Shown: positions 28,665 through 29,164 of the stretch, piece after piece
Position numbering within the stretch: the first letter of the stretch is position 1
Layout: each line of letters begins with the position of its first letter
Virus record (IMG/VR): IMGVR_UViG_3300017783_000141
Location: 1 to 29,164 of that record
Length of the DNA stretch: 29,164 bases
DNA from: a virus
Direction: 5' to 3' (one strand)
Position numbers and translations under genes: made by a program
The notes under the pieces: model-generated
The model's database searches: none
Seen by the model: the letters and a program-made list of their open reading frames with translations, nothing else
What the model was told of the DNA's origin: nothing

Positions 28665-29164
28665 ACAATAACTTCAGCATTTACAATAGACAACGTATCA
28701 GTAAAAGAGGTTGGGCAAGATTGGACTTTTGGTACAGGTTGGAGTATGGGAGATAATAAGGCAGTATTTAGTGGAAGTGCTTTTGCTAATTTAGAACCTA
28801 CAGTTGCACCTATAACATCAGGAAAACATTATAAAGTATCTTTAACAGCAGTTGTTACTAATGGGTCTTTTAAACTACAAAATAATGGGGTAGATATAAT
28901 AAGCGAAAACACAAGTAATTCTTATACTGCATATTTCACTGCAGGTTCAACTACTTTTAATATTGCAAGAGCAAGTGTAGGAGTACAAAATGATTTTACA
29001 ATAACAGACATAACAATCAAAGAAGTAGGGCAGCATTGGACATTAAATAATGGTGCAATAGTATCTAATGATAGTTTAAGTTTACCTGCAAGTAGTAGTT
29101 TGGTTAGTGCAGTATCAAATGTGGGAACTCAATATGCTAAAACTTTTAAATTAACATATACAAT
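28665..29164 (+). pseudogene. Adhesin continuation after TAA: carbohydrate-binding repeats (partial, runs off window)
   Basis: Directly after the TAA the same frame is open for 166 codons to the window end. The sequence is clearly protein: FTIDNVSVKEVGQDWTFGTG, then a jelly-roll module, then FTITDITIKEVGQHWTLNNG, a second copy of the same boundary motif. The first ATG is at 28746, within the module, so this part would hardly be made alone. It is the rest of the LamG adhesin, reached by readthrough, or cut off by a nonsense mutation or a sequencing error. The end is missing. Confidence 0.65.

Noticed and set aside
1-29164. Circular genome closing at the window ends
   Set aside because: Joining the ends gives an open reading for a few codons to a TGA at 35-37, but no terminal repeat or clear protein supports it. 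In the frame of the 1-29 tail the join soon meets a stop. The ends are treated as arbitrary.
1-29164. Prophage features: integrase, repressor, attachment sites; CRISPR arrays; tRNA genes; insertion sequences
   Set aside because: None could be seen on either strand. The short repeats found are explained by origin, promoter or fibre repeats, and no spacer-repeat pattern exists.

Overview
The window is a tightly packed, strongly AT-rich segment of a tailed double-stranded DNA bacteriophage. All confident genes lie on the + strand, usually with ATGA or TAATG-type overlaps or gaps of a few bases. The host is most likely a member of the Bacteroidota (Flavobacteriia-like). Start codons follow A/T-rich contexts such as AAAATTATG rather than Shine-Dalgarno sequences. 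Sequences fitting the Bacteroidota -7 box TAnnTTTG occur upstream of early genes and on the minus strand after terL. Several proteins match types I know from phages of this phylum. A tape-measure protein with no recognisable contractile sheath suggests a siphovirus. No integrase or lysogeny repressor was seen.

Layout: (1) 1-2.9 kb: end of an upstream gene, a small unknown protein, the portal protein with a long C-terminal extension, and a head-tail connector candidate. (2) 2.9-4.5 kb: lysis region with an M15-type peptidase between two small membrane proteins, then a calcineurin-like phosphoesterase. (3) 4.65-10.45 kb: early region with ERF annealing protein, SSB-like protein, DnaA domain IV-like protein, a helix-turn-helix initiator with an internal 21-bp direct repeat (candidate origin), NinG/Rap-like nuclease, sigma-like factor, a cysteine-rich protein and a DUF3310 protein, ending in a large RNA structure. 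(4) 10.5-14.0 kb: zinc ribbon, ParB-like protein, a glycosyltransferase resembling the TET/JBP-associated class, and both terminase subunits. (5) 14.0-14.16 kb: a predicted minus-strand small RNA with its own promoter and terminator. (6) 14.16-23.8 kb: tail module with a -1 frameshifted tail assembly chaperone, tail completion proteins, two large tail-tip proteins, a fibre and the tape measure. (7) 23.86-26.25 kb: XkdF-like protease, scaffold-like protein and major capsid protein. (8) 26.3-29.16 kb: tail tube protein, a strong terminator, then small structural proteins and a LamG/carbohydrate-binding adhesin interrupted by an in-frame TAA and running off the window.

How it works together: the early block would provide recombination-dependent and initiator-dependent replication. 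The sigma-like factor is a good candidate to read a 17-bp motif, TTCTATTATATANTATG, found at five points that begin the packaging, tail, protease, scaffold and fibre blocks, usually ending in the start codon itself. The ParB-glycosyltransferase-terminase run suggests that DNA may be glycosylated near or before packaging. The most unusual items are this promoter system, the minus-strand RNA candidate beside terL, the possible base-modification cassette, the possible origin inside the initiator gene and the extended portal. All functional calls come from reading the sequence by eye; no database search was run.
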